NCBI GenBank assembly: GCA_036733985.1
Contig: DAIMZM010000065.1
Location: forward strand, 1 to 14,114
From: DAIMZM01 sp036733985
GTDB lineage: Bacteria; Bacillota; Dehalobacteriia; UBA4068
Reading direction: 5' to 3'
DNA length: 14,114 nucleotides
The notes under the pieces: model-generated
What the model saw: only the letters and a program-made list of their open reading frames with translations
Database searches by the model: none
What the model was told of the DNA's origin: nothing
Part shown: in pieces, positions 7,814 to 14,114 of the stretch
Numbering within the stretch: the stretch's first letter is position 1
Layout: the number at the start of each line of letters is the position of its first letter
Position numbers and translations under genes: made by a program

Positions 7814-7839
7814 ACTATACAAACAAATAAATGTATAGT
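7814..7839. promoter_or_regulatory. Second operator-like dyad at the 3' end of the repressor gene
   Basis: ACTATACA (7814-7821) and TGTATAGT (7832-7839) form an 8-bp perfect inverted repeat. Total length is 26 bp, the same geometry as the promoter-region dyad; over 10-bp arms the right arm (AATGTATAGT) differs from the promoter copy by one base. It overlaps the last base of the repressor stop codon. Too AT-rich to be a terminator. Binding by the repressor is inferred. Confidence 0.55.
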
Positions 7840-8495
7840 CAGCAAAACAGCGGAATAACTGGCGCTGGAAAAGTCCTGGTGAACTCAAACGCATACTCAA
7901 TATTCTCACGAATCGTGGCCTCGTCCAGGCGGGAAAGGCATCCTAGCAGGTAAACATGGTAATAGCAGAATTTATCCACGGTGAAAAGCTCCGGGGTTTT
8001 TGTATAAGCCTCGTGTAGCCGCCACCGGGCCCCCAGGTCCATCAAGGCCGCCATCAGCAATTCCTCGTCCGTAAAGGTCTTGTGGAAGTCCCTGGTAATG
8101 GCGCCGTAGATATTCCGCACCGTATCTACCATCATATTTTCCCACTGCTCTACCTGGTGTTTATGATAAAATAAACTCTCGTTGTGGGGATTGGTCAGGA
8201 TGATCCGGTAAGCATAGATATACATCACGCTATAGCGCCAATAAGCGTTACGATAATACGCCGGGTATGCATCAATATAGTCGCGGATGCCGCCGAAGGA
8301 ACTTTGGATCAATTCGCCCATGATGAAATGCTTATTTTTGAAATGATAGGTGATCGCGCCTTTAGTAATGCCCAGCGTATCCGCTATATTCTGAAAGGTC
8401 GTCTCATCATAGCCATAGTCCTGGAACATCCTTTCCGCAACCCCCAGGATGTCCTTTCTTAAATCATTCGTCCGCTCAAAGCTGATCGTTTCCAT
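7839..8495 (-). CDS. TetR/AcrR-family transcriptional repressor
   Basis: A 218-residue protein with an N-terminal TetR-type helix-turn-helix: helix 1 at about 11-28, the HTH TFQNIADTLGITKGAITYHF at 33-52, followed by KNK. The C-terminal part (about 60-210) is helical, rich in Tyr, Phe and Trp, and presumably forms the dimer and ligand pocket; it does not let me name the ligand. The ATG at 8495 has a CGGAG ribosome binding site 10 nt upstream (8506-8510, - strand). The gene is divergent from the MFS-molybdenum hydroxylase operon and shares with it a perfect 26-bp dyad over both promoter candidates, which suggests autorepression and control of that operon. Its GC content and codon choice are lower in G and C than the flanking genes, which could mean separate ancestry. 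Confidence 0.9.
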   Translation of the reverse strand: METISFERTNDLRKDILGVAERMFQDYGYDETTFQNIADTLGITKGAITYHFKNKHFIMGELIQSSFGGIRDYIDAYPAYYRNAYWRYSVMYIYAYRIILTNPHNESLFYHKHQVEQWENMMVDTVRNIYGAITRDFHKTFTDEELLMAALMDLGARWRLHEAYTKTPELFTVDKFCYYHVYLLGCLSRLDEATIRENIEYAFEFTRTFPAPVIPLFC

Positions 8496-8542
8496 TTCAA
8501 TAGCGCTCCGTGTAAATATTTTCTGTCAATTTTGACCTTTTA

Positions 8543-8571
8543 TTGACATTTTGCTGAAAGTCTGCTATTTT
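8543..8571 (+). promoter_or_regulatory. Sigma-70 type promoter for the MFS-molybdenum hydroxylase operon
   Basis: A consensus -35 TTGACA (8543-8548) is followed after exactly 17 nt by TATTTT (8566-8571). The predicted start of transcription, about 8578, falls inside the repressor dyad at 8575-8600, a classic repressible layout. It implies an untranslated leader of about 318 nt before the ATG at 8896. Confidence 0.7.
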
Positions 8572-8574
8572 CAT

Positions 8575-8600
8575 ACTATACAAATCGATGTTTGTATAGT
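8575..8600. promoter_or_regulatory. TetR-type operator, perfect 26-bp dyad
   Basis: ACTATACAAA (8575-8584) and TTTGTATAGT (8591-8600) are perfect 10-bp inverted repeats around a 6-nt centre. The site covers the expected +1 of the + strand promoter and spans the whole core of the - strand promoter candidate, so one bound repressor could block both directions. A similar 26-bp dyad and one half-site occur elsewhere in this region. Confidence 0.8.
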
Positions 8601-8603
8601 AAA
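8575..8603 (-). promoter_or_regulatory. Candidate promoter of the repressor gene
   Basis: Read on the - strand, TTTACT (8603-8598) is followed after 17 nt by TATAGT (8580-8575), a 4/6 and 5/6 match to -35 and -10. The predicted transcript would start near 8568 and give a leader of about 70 nt. The -10 box is itself one arm of the operator, which fits autoregulation. Confidence 0.5.
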
Positions 8604-8895
8604 TTATCCCGGCTTGCTTTATGGCGGGACTGATCATGGATTTTACAGATTTTCAGTAAGCGTCAAAACAGCTGATTAGTCCCGGCCTTCCGGCCCCGCC
8701 CCTGGGAATCAGGGATTTCGGCTTGTGCAGCTATTATACCACCTTTATAGGACAATGGCAAAAATTCCTACGCTGTTTTATTGAAACAGGCGGAACAACT
8801 GTTGGCGGGGATCTCCCTTGGCATTAATTATCTGCCGTAACAGCTGGCGGCGGGTCAATTAATAGATTGCAAATTTTAAGAAGGAGCTGCTGTTT
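8601..8895 (+). other. Long structured 5' leader of the MFS-molybdenum hydroxylase operon
   Basis: No gene is supported in this stretch. It holds a 12-bp stem (8625-8636 with 8673-8684, one G-U pair), then GGCC-TTCC-GGCC (8684-8695) that shares a base with it, a 5-bp CCCTG/CAGGG hairpin (8700-8714), and a 6-bp CTGTTT/AAACAG hairpin (8773-8789). I cannot match it to a known riboswitch: it lacks the conserved purine riboswitch core, and I do not see the Moco motif clearly. The gene's ribosome binding site is at 8880-8886. Confidence 0.4.
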
Positions 8896-10146
8896 ATGGA
8901 AATGACAGGGAAGAAAGGTATTTACCGCTGGGTGGTTCTGGCCATATTGGTGCTATCCTTTACCAGCACGTTCATCAGCCGGTTCATCTGGGCCCCGGTG
9001 CTCTCGGTTGCCGCCGGGGATCTGGGCTTCAGCATGACCCAGGCCGGCAGCTTGATGTCGGCATTCTATTTCGGTTATTTATTTACGCAGATCCCGGGCG
9101 GCTTTTTAGCGGACAAGTTCCGGGTCAAATATTTCCTCTTCAGCTGCGTGCTGGGGGTGGCCATCCTGACCTTTGCCATGTCCTATGTCCAGGATTACAC
9201 GATCAGCTACGTCATCCGTTTCTGCGGCGGCATCATGGGCGGCGGCATCATGGCCTTCTGCTCCCGCTTGCTCTCCAATTATTTTGCCCCCCAGGAGCGG
9301 GGCATAGCTTTCGGCATCCTCCTGGCTTCCCCCTCTTTGGGCTCGCTCATCGCCAACCAGGTGGGCCCCCAGATCCTGGCCGGCGGCGGCTGGCGGGATG
9401 CTTTCCAGGTTTCCGCCTTCATCATCGCCGCCATTGCCCTGCTGGTGCTGGTGGTGATCCATGAACCCAAACGGGAAGCGGTCAGCGGCGCGCCCAAGAC
9501 CGGCTTTGTGGAAGGCCTCAAGAACTATTTCACCAATAAGCAGATCCTGATCCTCTCTTTGGCCGGTTTCCTCTTTATGTCCATCCCCGCCGGCTACATC
9601 ACCTGGGCCAACAAGTTCATCACCGCGCCCTTGCCCAGCGGCGCCAGCTTAAGCGCCATGCAGGCCGGCTTGATCGTGACTTTCTACAGCATTTTCTCCA
9701 TTATCGGCTCCATGTCTTCCGGCTTTATCGGCAAAAAATTCAAAATCAACCCCAAGTCCTTTATCGCGGTGATTTATGTGCTGATGATCGCCACGCTGCT
9801 GGCCTTTGCCCTGCAACGCTCCTTTACCGGGCTGCTGGTCACCTCCATCCTCCATGGTCTGGTCTCCTGCATGTCTTCCACCCATATCACCTATTGGGCG
9901 GTGAATATCGGCGGCAACAAATACGCCGCCACCACCACTTCGGTGCAGAACCTGCTCTTCCAAAGCGCTAATGTGATCACGCCGATCATTGCCGGCTCCA
10001 TGATCGACAGGCAGATGGTGGACGGCGTGGCCAGCACCTATATGCCGGTATGGCTCCTGTACTGCGGCCTGTTGGCAGGCGCCCTGATCGTGATCTCCTT
10101 TGCCAGCAAAAAATCGGCGATCGCGGCCATGGGTCCGGCCAAATAG
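8896..10146 (+). CDS. MFS transporter, substrate unknown
   Basis: A 416-residue major facilitator superfamily membrane protein with about 12 hydrophobic helices. The cytoplasmic loop between helices 2 and 3 carries the MFS signature GGFLADKFRVKY (68-79), and a glycine-rich stretch GGIMGGGIMAFCSR (111-124) fits helix 4. A central hydrophilic loop at about 190-215 separates the two six-helix halves. The ATG at 8896 has GAAGGAG 9 nt upstream. It is the first gene after the TetR-controlled promoter and is followed 52 nt later, with no terminator, by the molybdenum hydroxylase genes, so it probably imports their substrate or exports a product. The family is clear; specificity cannot be read, and bacterial purine carriers are mostly of other families. 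Confidence 0.88.
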   Translation: MEMTGKKGIYRWVVLAILVLSFTSTFISRFIWAPVLSVAAGDLGFSMTQAGSLMSAFYFGYLFTQIPGGFLADKFRVKYFLFSCVLGVAILTFAMSYVQDYTISYVIRFCGGIMGGGIMAFCSRLLSNYFAPQERGIAFGILLASPSLGSLIANQVGPQILAGGGWRDAFQVSAFIIAAIALLVLVVIHEPKREAVSGAPKTGFVEGLKNYFTNKQILILSLAGFLFMSIPAGYITWANKFITAPLPSGASLSAMQAGLIVTFYSIFSIIGSMSSGFIGKKFKINPKSFIAVIYVLMIATLLAFALQRSFTGLLVTSILHGLVSCMSSTHITYWAVNIGGNKYAATTTSVQNLLFQSANVITPIIAGSMIDRQMVDGVASTYMPVWLLYCGLLAGALIVISFASKKSAIAAMGPAK

Positions 10147-10198
10147 CCTTGACCTGGCGACGACCCGGCTATCAATCAATTAAAGAGGGAGGACCCAA

Positions 10199-10714
10199 AT
10201 GAAAGAAAGGATAGCGAAAACCATTACGCTGACTGTAAATGGCAAGGACTATTGCTTTACCGTAGGCGCCGGACAGTATGATCTGCCTGAAAGTGAGCTG
10301 CTGGCCGATACCCTGCGGGACCGGGTGGGCTGCACCGGCGTGAAGATCGGCTGCGGCCAGGGCGCCTGCGGCTGCTGCACGGTGATCCTGAACGGCCAGC
10401 CCATCACCAGCTGCATGACCATGACCCTGGATTGCGACAAGGGGAACATCGTCACCATTGAAGGCCTGGCGGACGCTGTCACCGGCCAGTTAAGCGATTT
10501 GCAGCAGTCTTTTATCGATCATTGCGGCTATCAGTGCGGCTTCTGCATCCCCGGGGTGATCATGAGCGCCCAGGCTTTGCTGGACCGGGTGGAACTGCCC
10601 ACGGAGGAACAGGTGCGGGAGGCTTTGTCCGGCAATTACTGCCGCTGCGGCACCCATTACACCGCGGTGGAATCCATTATGGCCTATGTGGAACAAAGGA
10701 GGGCGGCGAAATGA
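10199..10714 (+). CDS. Molybdenum hydroxylase [2Fe-2S] small subunit (XdhC/CoxS-like)
   Basis: A 171-residue iron-sulfur subunit of the xanthine dehydrogenase family; it relays electrons from the molybdenum site to the flavin. The plant-type ferredoxin domain binds one [2Fe-2S] through Cys52, Cys57, Cys60 (in GCGQGACGCC) and Cys72. The C-terminal helical domain binds the second through Cys113 and Cys116 (QCGFCIPG) and Cys148 and Cys150 (NYCRCGTHY). The last motif is CRCGTH rather than the more common CRCTGY. The length is normal for the family, and all eight cluster cysteines are present. Translation starts at 10199 behind GGGAGGA at about 10187-10193; the stop overlaps the large-subunit start by 4 nt, as expected for subunits of one complex. 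Confidence 0.95.
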   Translation: MKERIAKTITLTVNGKDYCFTVGAGQYDLPESELLADTLRDRVGCTGVKIGCGQGACGCCTVILNGQPITSCMTMTLDCDKGNIVTIEGLADAVTGQLSDLQQSFIDHCGYQCGFCIPGVIMSAQALLDRVELPTEEQVREALSGNYCRCGTHYTAVESIMAYVEQRRAAK

Positions 10715-13089
10715 GCGACAGCAATCAGGCGGTCAACCCGGCCCGGGCCAGGATCGAGGCCCAGGAGCATCAGCCGGATCTGAGCTTTGAAGTGCCCAAG
10801 CAGCATTTGCGCCATGTGGGCAAAGAAACGAAACGGCTGATCGGCGAGCAGATCGTGACGGGCAAGACCCAGTATACCGGCGATTTCAAGCTGCCCAATA
10901 TGCAGTACGGCAAAGTGCTGCGGAGCCCCATCCCCTTTGGCCGCATCGTCAGCATTGATACGGCCAAGGCCCTGGCCCTGCCCGGCGTCACCGCTGTGCT
11001 GACCTATCGGGATATCCCCGGCAATGTCTACATCAACAACGGCTTCACCCCGCCTAAGCATTATCATATCCTGGATGAATATGTGCGCTATATCGGCGAC
11101 GGCGTGGCCATGATCGTGGCAACCACAGCGGCCATCGCCGAGGAAGCCCTGGATCTGATCGACGTGCAATACGAGGAACTGCAGCCGGTGTTCAGCATTG
11201 AGGAGGCCCTGGCTGAAGGCGCGCCCCAGCTTTATCCGGAGCTGCCCGGCAATATCGCGCCCCATAAGATGAACCTGAATTTTGAGGTGGGCGATCTGGA
11301 GGCGGGCTTTGCCGACGCGGATGTGGTGGTGGAAATAGACGCAGCTTTGGACAGCGGCCAGAATCCGCTGCCCCTGGAAGCCCCGGTGATCATCGCCAGC
11401 TGGGAAAATGAGACGGTGACCTTCATCGCCTCCGCCGCCGCTCCGGCCTATTGCCATCAGAATGTGGCGGCCTCCCTGGATATCCCCTACGAATGTGTGC
11501 GGCTGATCGCCCCTGCCGTAGGCGGTTCCTTTGGCTCCAAGCTTTACAGCGGCAATGTCCAGGTGCTGGTTTACACCGCGCTGATGGCCAAAGCCGCCCA
11601 TTGCCCGGTACTCTACGCCTATAGCAAGGAAGAGCATTTTGCCGCCCATCAAACCCGCATGCGCACCAAAGGCCATATCAAATTCGGTATGAAGAAGGAC
11701 GGCTCCCCCACCGCGGTCACGATGCGCCAGTACGCGGACGCGGGCTGCTGCGCCACCACCCAGGAATTTATGCTGCAGGTGGGCACCAATACCATGTCCT
11801 TAGTGATGAACCCGCCCAATAAGAAATACGACGGCACCGTGGTGGTGACCAACCATGTGCCTTCCGGCTCCTTCCGGGGCTACGGCTATCTGGAAAGCAC
11901 CCTGCTTCTGACCCAGGCCATTTTCGAGGCCTGCGAGCAGGTGGACCTGGATCCGGTGGACTTTTTGGAAAAGAACGCCCTGGGCCTGGGCGAGCGCTAT
12001 TACAACCCCATGGCCGGCCCCCATTTCTGGCAGCATAATATCAGCACGGACTGGAAGAACCTGGTGCGAAAAACAGCGGAAGCCTTTAATTGGCAAGAAC
12101 GCTGGCCGGGCTGGGGCAAACCCACCTGGGTCTCGCCGGACGGGCGTTTTGCCCGGGGCGTAGGCGTGGGCGCTGCCGGCCACTCCGATACCGGGGGCAA
12201 ACCCTCCAATGCCAATGTAACCATCACCGGCCTGGGCGCGGTCTATATTTCCACGGTGATGGCGGATTTCGGCGCCGGCACCCGGGAAGTGCAGCAGAAG
12301 ATCTGCGCCGAAGAGCTGGATATCCCCATCGAACGCATCCGGGTCGGCCCGGCCGATACCGGCGCCGCGCCGCCTGATTTCGGCTCCACCGGTTCCCGCT
12401 CCACTTATTGCGGAGGCATCGTGGTGCAAAGGGCCTGCCGGGATTTGAAGGACAAGCTGTTTACGCTGGCCCATCAGAAATTCAACGTGCCCAAGGAAGA
12501 CCTGGGCTTCCGGGATTGCTATGTTTACCGCCTATCCAATCCGGATGAAAAATACCTGCTCTTCCCCCACCTCATCGGGAAGGTGGACGGCATTACCGGC
12601 TGCGGCCATTTTAACGGCGTGGAAAACAGCACCATTTACCATCTCCAGTTCGTGGAGGTGGAAGCGGACCGGGAAATGGGCACCTTCCGCATTGTGGAAC
12701 ATTTCGGCGGTTCAGACGCGGGGGTGATCGTCAATCCCCTGCCCCTCCGGAATCAGGTACAATCCTTCTATGCCGGGGTGGACATTGCCTGCATGGAAGA
12801 AACCGTCTGGGATCCCCATGATTTCCGGGTGCTGAACCCCAGCAATATCGATTATAAAGTCCGCACCTTCAACGACGTGGCGCCCCATGGCCATATCGTG
12901 CTGGAAAGCAACCGCAACCGGGAAACCCCTTATCCCTTCGGCGCTTTCGGCGTAGGCGAACCCCTGCTGGCCCCAGGCGCGCCCGCGGTGCGCATGGCCC
13001 TCTACGGTGCCCTGGGCGTCAAGCTGAACAGCTTCCCCCTGACCCCCGCCAAAGTGCTGGCCGCATTAAAAGCAAAGGAGGGCAAATAA
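10711..13089 (+). CDS. Molybdenum hydroxylase large subunit, molybdopterin-binding (XdhA/CoxL-like)
   Basis: A 792-residue catalytic subunit of the xanthine dehydrogenase family. The N-terminal Ald_Xan_dh_C-type domain begins near residue 44 (IGEQIVTGKTQYTGDF) and runs to about 165; the MoCoBD domains follow. Landmarks are VGGSFGSK (270-277), SFRGYGYLES (387-396), GAGTREVQQKICAEEL (521-536) and GVGEPLLAPG (747-756), where Glu750 matches the catalytic glutamate of the family. The start at 10711 is set by AAAGGAGGG at 10695-10703 and by the ATGA overlap; the longer open frame upstream lies over the small subunit. The segment NPLPLEAPVIIASW (218-231) lacks the histidine seen near this Glu in many relatives, so the substrate may differ from xanthine. 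Hydroxylation of an N-heterocycle or aldehyde is the family reaction; the actual substrate is unknown. Confidence 0.92.
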   Translation: MSDSNQAVNPARARIEAQEHQPDLSFEVPKQHLRHVGKETKRLIGEQIVTGKTQYTGDFKLPNMQYGKVLRSPIPFGRIVSIDTAKALALPGVTAVLTYRDIPGNVYINNGFTPPKHYHILDEYVRYIGDGVAMIVATTAAIAEEALDLIDVQYEELQPVFSIEEALAEGAPQLYPELPGNIAPHKMNLNFEVGDLEAGFADADVVVEIDAALDSGQNPLPLEAPVIIASWENETVTFIASAAAPAYCHQNVAASLDIPYECVRLIAPAVGGSFGSKLYSGNVQVLVYTALMAKAAHCPVLYAYSKEEHFAAHQTRMRTKGHIKFGMKKDGSPTAVTMRQYADAGCCATTQEFMLQVGTNTMSLVMNPPNKKYDGTVVVTNHVPSGSFRGYGYLESTLLLTQAIFEACEQVDLDPVDFLEKNALGLGERYYNPMAGPHFWQHNISTDWKNLVRKTAEAFNWQERWPGWGKPTWVSPDGRFARGVGVGAAGHSDTGGKPSNANVTITGLGAVYISTVMADFGAGTREVQQKICAEELDIPIERIRVGPADTGAAPPDFGSTGSRSTYCGGIVVQRACRDLKDKLFTLAHQKFNVPKEDLGFRDCYVYRLSNPDEKYLLFPHLIGKVDGITGCGHFNGVENSTIYHLQFVEVEADREMGTFRIVEHFGGSDAGVIVNPLPLRNQVQSFYAGVDIACMEETVWDPHDFRVLNPSNIDYKVRTFNDVAPHGHIVLESNRNRETPYPFGAFGVGEPLLAPGAPAVRMALYGALGVKLNSFPLTPAKVLAALKAKEGK

Positions 13090-14114
13090 ATGAAACAGTT
13101 CCACTATCATGCGCCGGAAACCCTGGCAGAAGCGGCCGAACTGCTGCAGCGGAAAAAGACCGTGCTCTCCGCCGGCGGCACCGACCTGGTGGGCGTGCTG
13201 AAGGAAAAACTGCTGCCGGAATATCCGGAGCAGGTGGTCAGCATCAAGAGCCTGAAAGGCCTGGACGGGATCCATGAAGAAGCGGACGGCCTGCATATCG
13301 GCGCTGCCGCCACCCTCTTTGCCATCAGTGAAAGCGAAATCGTCCAGAGCAAGTGGCAGGCCCTGGCGGACGCGGCCTATTCCGTGGCCAGTCCCAATAT
13401 CCGTACCAGCGCCACCATTGGCGGCAATATCTGCCAGGATATCCGCTGCTGGTATTACCGCTACCCCCACAGCATCGGCGGCCGGGTCAACTGTGCCCGG
13501 AAGGAAGGGCAGCTCTGCTCCGCCATGATGGGCGAAAACCGCTACCACTCTATTTTCGGCGCGGTGAAAGTCTGCGAGACCCCCTGCACCCATCATTGCC
13601 CGGCCCATACCGATATTTCCGCCTATATGGAACTGATGCGGGAAGGCAAAGTGGATGAGGCGGCCCGGGTGATCCTGGAAGTCAATCCCATGCCGGCCAT
13701 TACCAGCCGGGTCTGCGCCCATTTCTGCATGGAAAACTGCAACCGCAATACTTATGACGAAGCCCTGAATATCGGCGCTGTGGAGCGCTTCCTGGGCGAC
13801 CATGTCCTGGATCATTACCAGGATTATATGGAAGGCCCGGAACAGGAGAACGGCAAGCGCGTCGCCATCGTCGGCTCCGGTCCCGCCGGTTTGACCGCCG
13901 CCTATTATCTGCGCCAGGCCGGTTACGGCGTAACCATTTATGAGCGGCAGCGGGAAGCCGGCGGCTGCCTGACCTATGCTATCCCCGCCTACCGCCTGCC
14001 CAAGGATATTGTGAAAAAGTTTGTGGCCGCCCTGGAGGAAATGGGCGTGCAGATCAACTGCGGCGTACAGGTGGGTGTTGATCTGACCCTGGAGCAGATC
14101 ATGGCGGAAAGCGA
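13090..14114 (+). CDS. Fusion flavoprotein: XDH FAD-subunit N-terminal half joined to GltD/YgfK-like oxidoreductase (3' truncated)
   Basis: An open frame runs from the ATG at 13090 (AAGGAGGG at 13075-13082) through 341 codons to the window edge without a stop. Residues 1-157 are the N-terminal FAD_binding_5 part of a molybdenum hydroxylase FAD subunit, with AGGTDL (28-33) and TIGGNICQD (109-117). RCWYYR (119-124) and four cysteines (115, 120, 136, 143) recall the [4Fe-4S] insert of PaoB-type subunits. At about residue 158 the usual C-terminal FAD-subunit domain is replaced by a Fer4_20 domain like that of GltD: Cys162, 166, 170 and Cys209, 213, 217. From 257 an FAD/NAD Rossmann fold follows, VAIVGSGPAGLTAAYYLRQAG (258-278), with GGCLTYAIPAYRLPKD (291-306). 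It should accept electrons from the two preceding subunits and pass them to NAD(P), or the reverse. In E. coli the corresponding parts are the separate genes ygfM and ygfK. Confidence 0.88.
   Translation, partial: MKQFHYHAPETLAEAAELLQRKKTVLSAGGTDLVGVLKEKLLPEYPEQVVSIKSLKGLDGIHEEADGLHIGAAATLFAISESEIVQSKWQALADAAYSVASPNIRTSATIGGNICQDIRCWYYRYPHSIGGRVNCARKEGQLCSAMMGENRYHSIFGAVKVCETPCTHHCPAHTDISAYMELMREGKVDEAARVILEVNPMPAITSRVCAHFCMENCNRNTYDEALNIGAVERFLGDHVLDHYQDYMEGPEQENGKRVAIVGSGPAGLTAAYYLRQAGYGVTIYERQREAGGCLTYAIPAYRLPKDIVKKFVAALEEMGVQINCGVQVGVDLTLEQIMAES

Larger units (their letters stand above)
7463..7838. other. AT-rich intergenic region between importer terminator and repressor gene
   Basis: No gene is supported here; short frames lack ribosome binding sites. 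It contains an isolated 10-nt repressor half-site (7493-7502), a TTGACA at 7589-7594 with only a poor -10 after it (AATACA, 18-nt spacing), a small inverted repeat ATGTA/TACAT (7606-7619), a 12-bp GC palindrome at 7766-7777 and a 6-bp GCTGTC/GACAGC hairpin just beyond the repressor's 3' end. The base composition is clearly lower in GC than that of the flanking operons. Confidence 0.6.

Noticed and set aside
7814..7839. AT-rich dyad at the 3' end of the repressor gene as its terminator
   Set aside because: The arms are AT-rich with a 10-nt spacer and no T-run on the - strand. The match in sequence and length to the promoter dyad fits an operator better.
8601..8895. Purine riboswitch or molybdenum cofactor riboswitch in the leader
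   Set aside because: The conserved purine riboswitch core (paired loops and CCGUAAA-like junction) is absent, and I could not find the Moco motif's conserved segments. Only generic hairpins are visible.
10522..10710. In-frame extension of the molybdenum hydroxylase large subunit upstream of 10711
   Set aside because: It overlaps the well-supported [2Fe-2S] subunit in another frame, its translation is Arg/Gly-rich without family similarity, and the ATG at 10711 has an excellent ribosome binding site and an ATGA overlap.
13540..13600. A frameshift or deletion joining two separate genes in the flavoprotein
   Set aside because: The reading frame, codon bias and GC content are continuous through the junction and both sides keep full cysteine motifs. 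A natural fusion is more likely, although raw reads would be needed to exclude an assembly join.

Overview
The window looks like part of a chromosome from an anaerobic Bacillota (Firmicutes) species. The genes are GC-rich, most starts have a strong AGGAGG-type ribosome binding site, and genes are tightly packed with ATGA overlaps. The GlnPQ-like substrate-binding/permease fusion and the NADPH-type flavoprotein attached to a molybdenum hydroxylase also fit. The class cannot be fixed from the sequence. There are ten coding regions, two of them cut by the window edges. I see no rRNA, tRNA, CRISPR array, insertion sequence or phage gene.

Region 1 (1-4010, + strand) starts with the last 42 codons of an unidentified protein, followed by a hairpin terminator. 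Next is a three-gene ABC importer core of the BmpA/NupOPQ (nucleoside or purine) type: a double-NBD ATPase and two BPD_transp_2 permeases, translationally coupled, ending in a second terminator. The truncated first gene sits where the solute-binding lipoprotein of such systems normally lies.

Region 2 (4011-7462, + strand) is a polar amino-acid type ABC importer made of two unusual proteins. One is a 758-residue fusion whose outer part reads as lobe 2, then lobe 1-lobe 2, then lobe 1 of SBP_bac_3 domains, followed by the HisM/GlnP-type permease. The other is a GlnQ-type ATPase with an extra C-terminal domain that resembles a degenerate RsbW-like (GHKL) ATPase. A strong terminator ends the unit.

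Region 3 (7463-8895) is more AT-rich and regulatory. It holds a TetR-family repressor on the - strand and a perfect 26-bp operator-like dyad lying over two divergent promoter candidates. A second, imperfect copy of the dyad sits at the 3' end of the repressor gene, and an isolated half-site lies further away. A leader of about 320 nt with several hairpins precedes the next gene.

Region 4 (8896-14114, + strand) is a probable operon controlled by that repressor: an MFS transporter, a [2Fe-2S] small subunit and a molybdopterin large subunit of the xanthine dehydrogenase family, and then a flavoprotein that runs off the window. The flavoprotein fuses the N-terminal half of an XDH FAD subunit to a GltD/YgfK-like [4Fe-4S]-FAD-NAD(P) oxidoreductase. 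The simplest reading is uptake of a substrate by the MFS protein, hydroxylation at the molybdenum site, and electron transfer through Fe-S clusters and FAD to NAD(P). Purines are an attractive substrate guess because of the nucleoside-type importer upstream and the E. coli ygfM/ygfK/xdhD parallel, but no residue in the sequence proves it.
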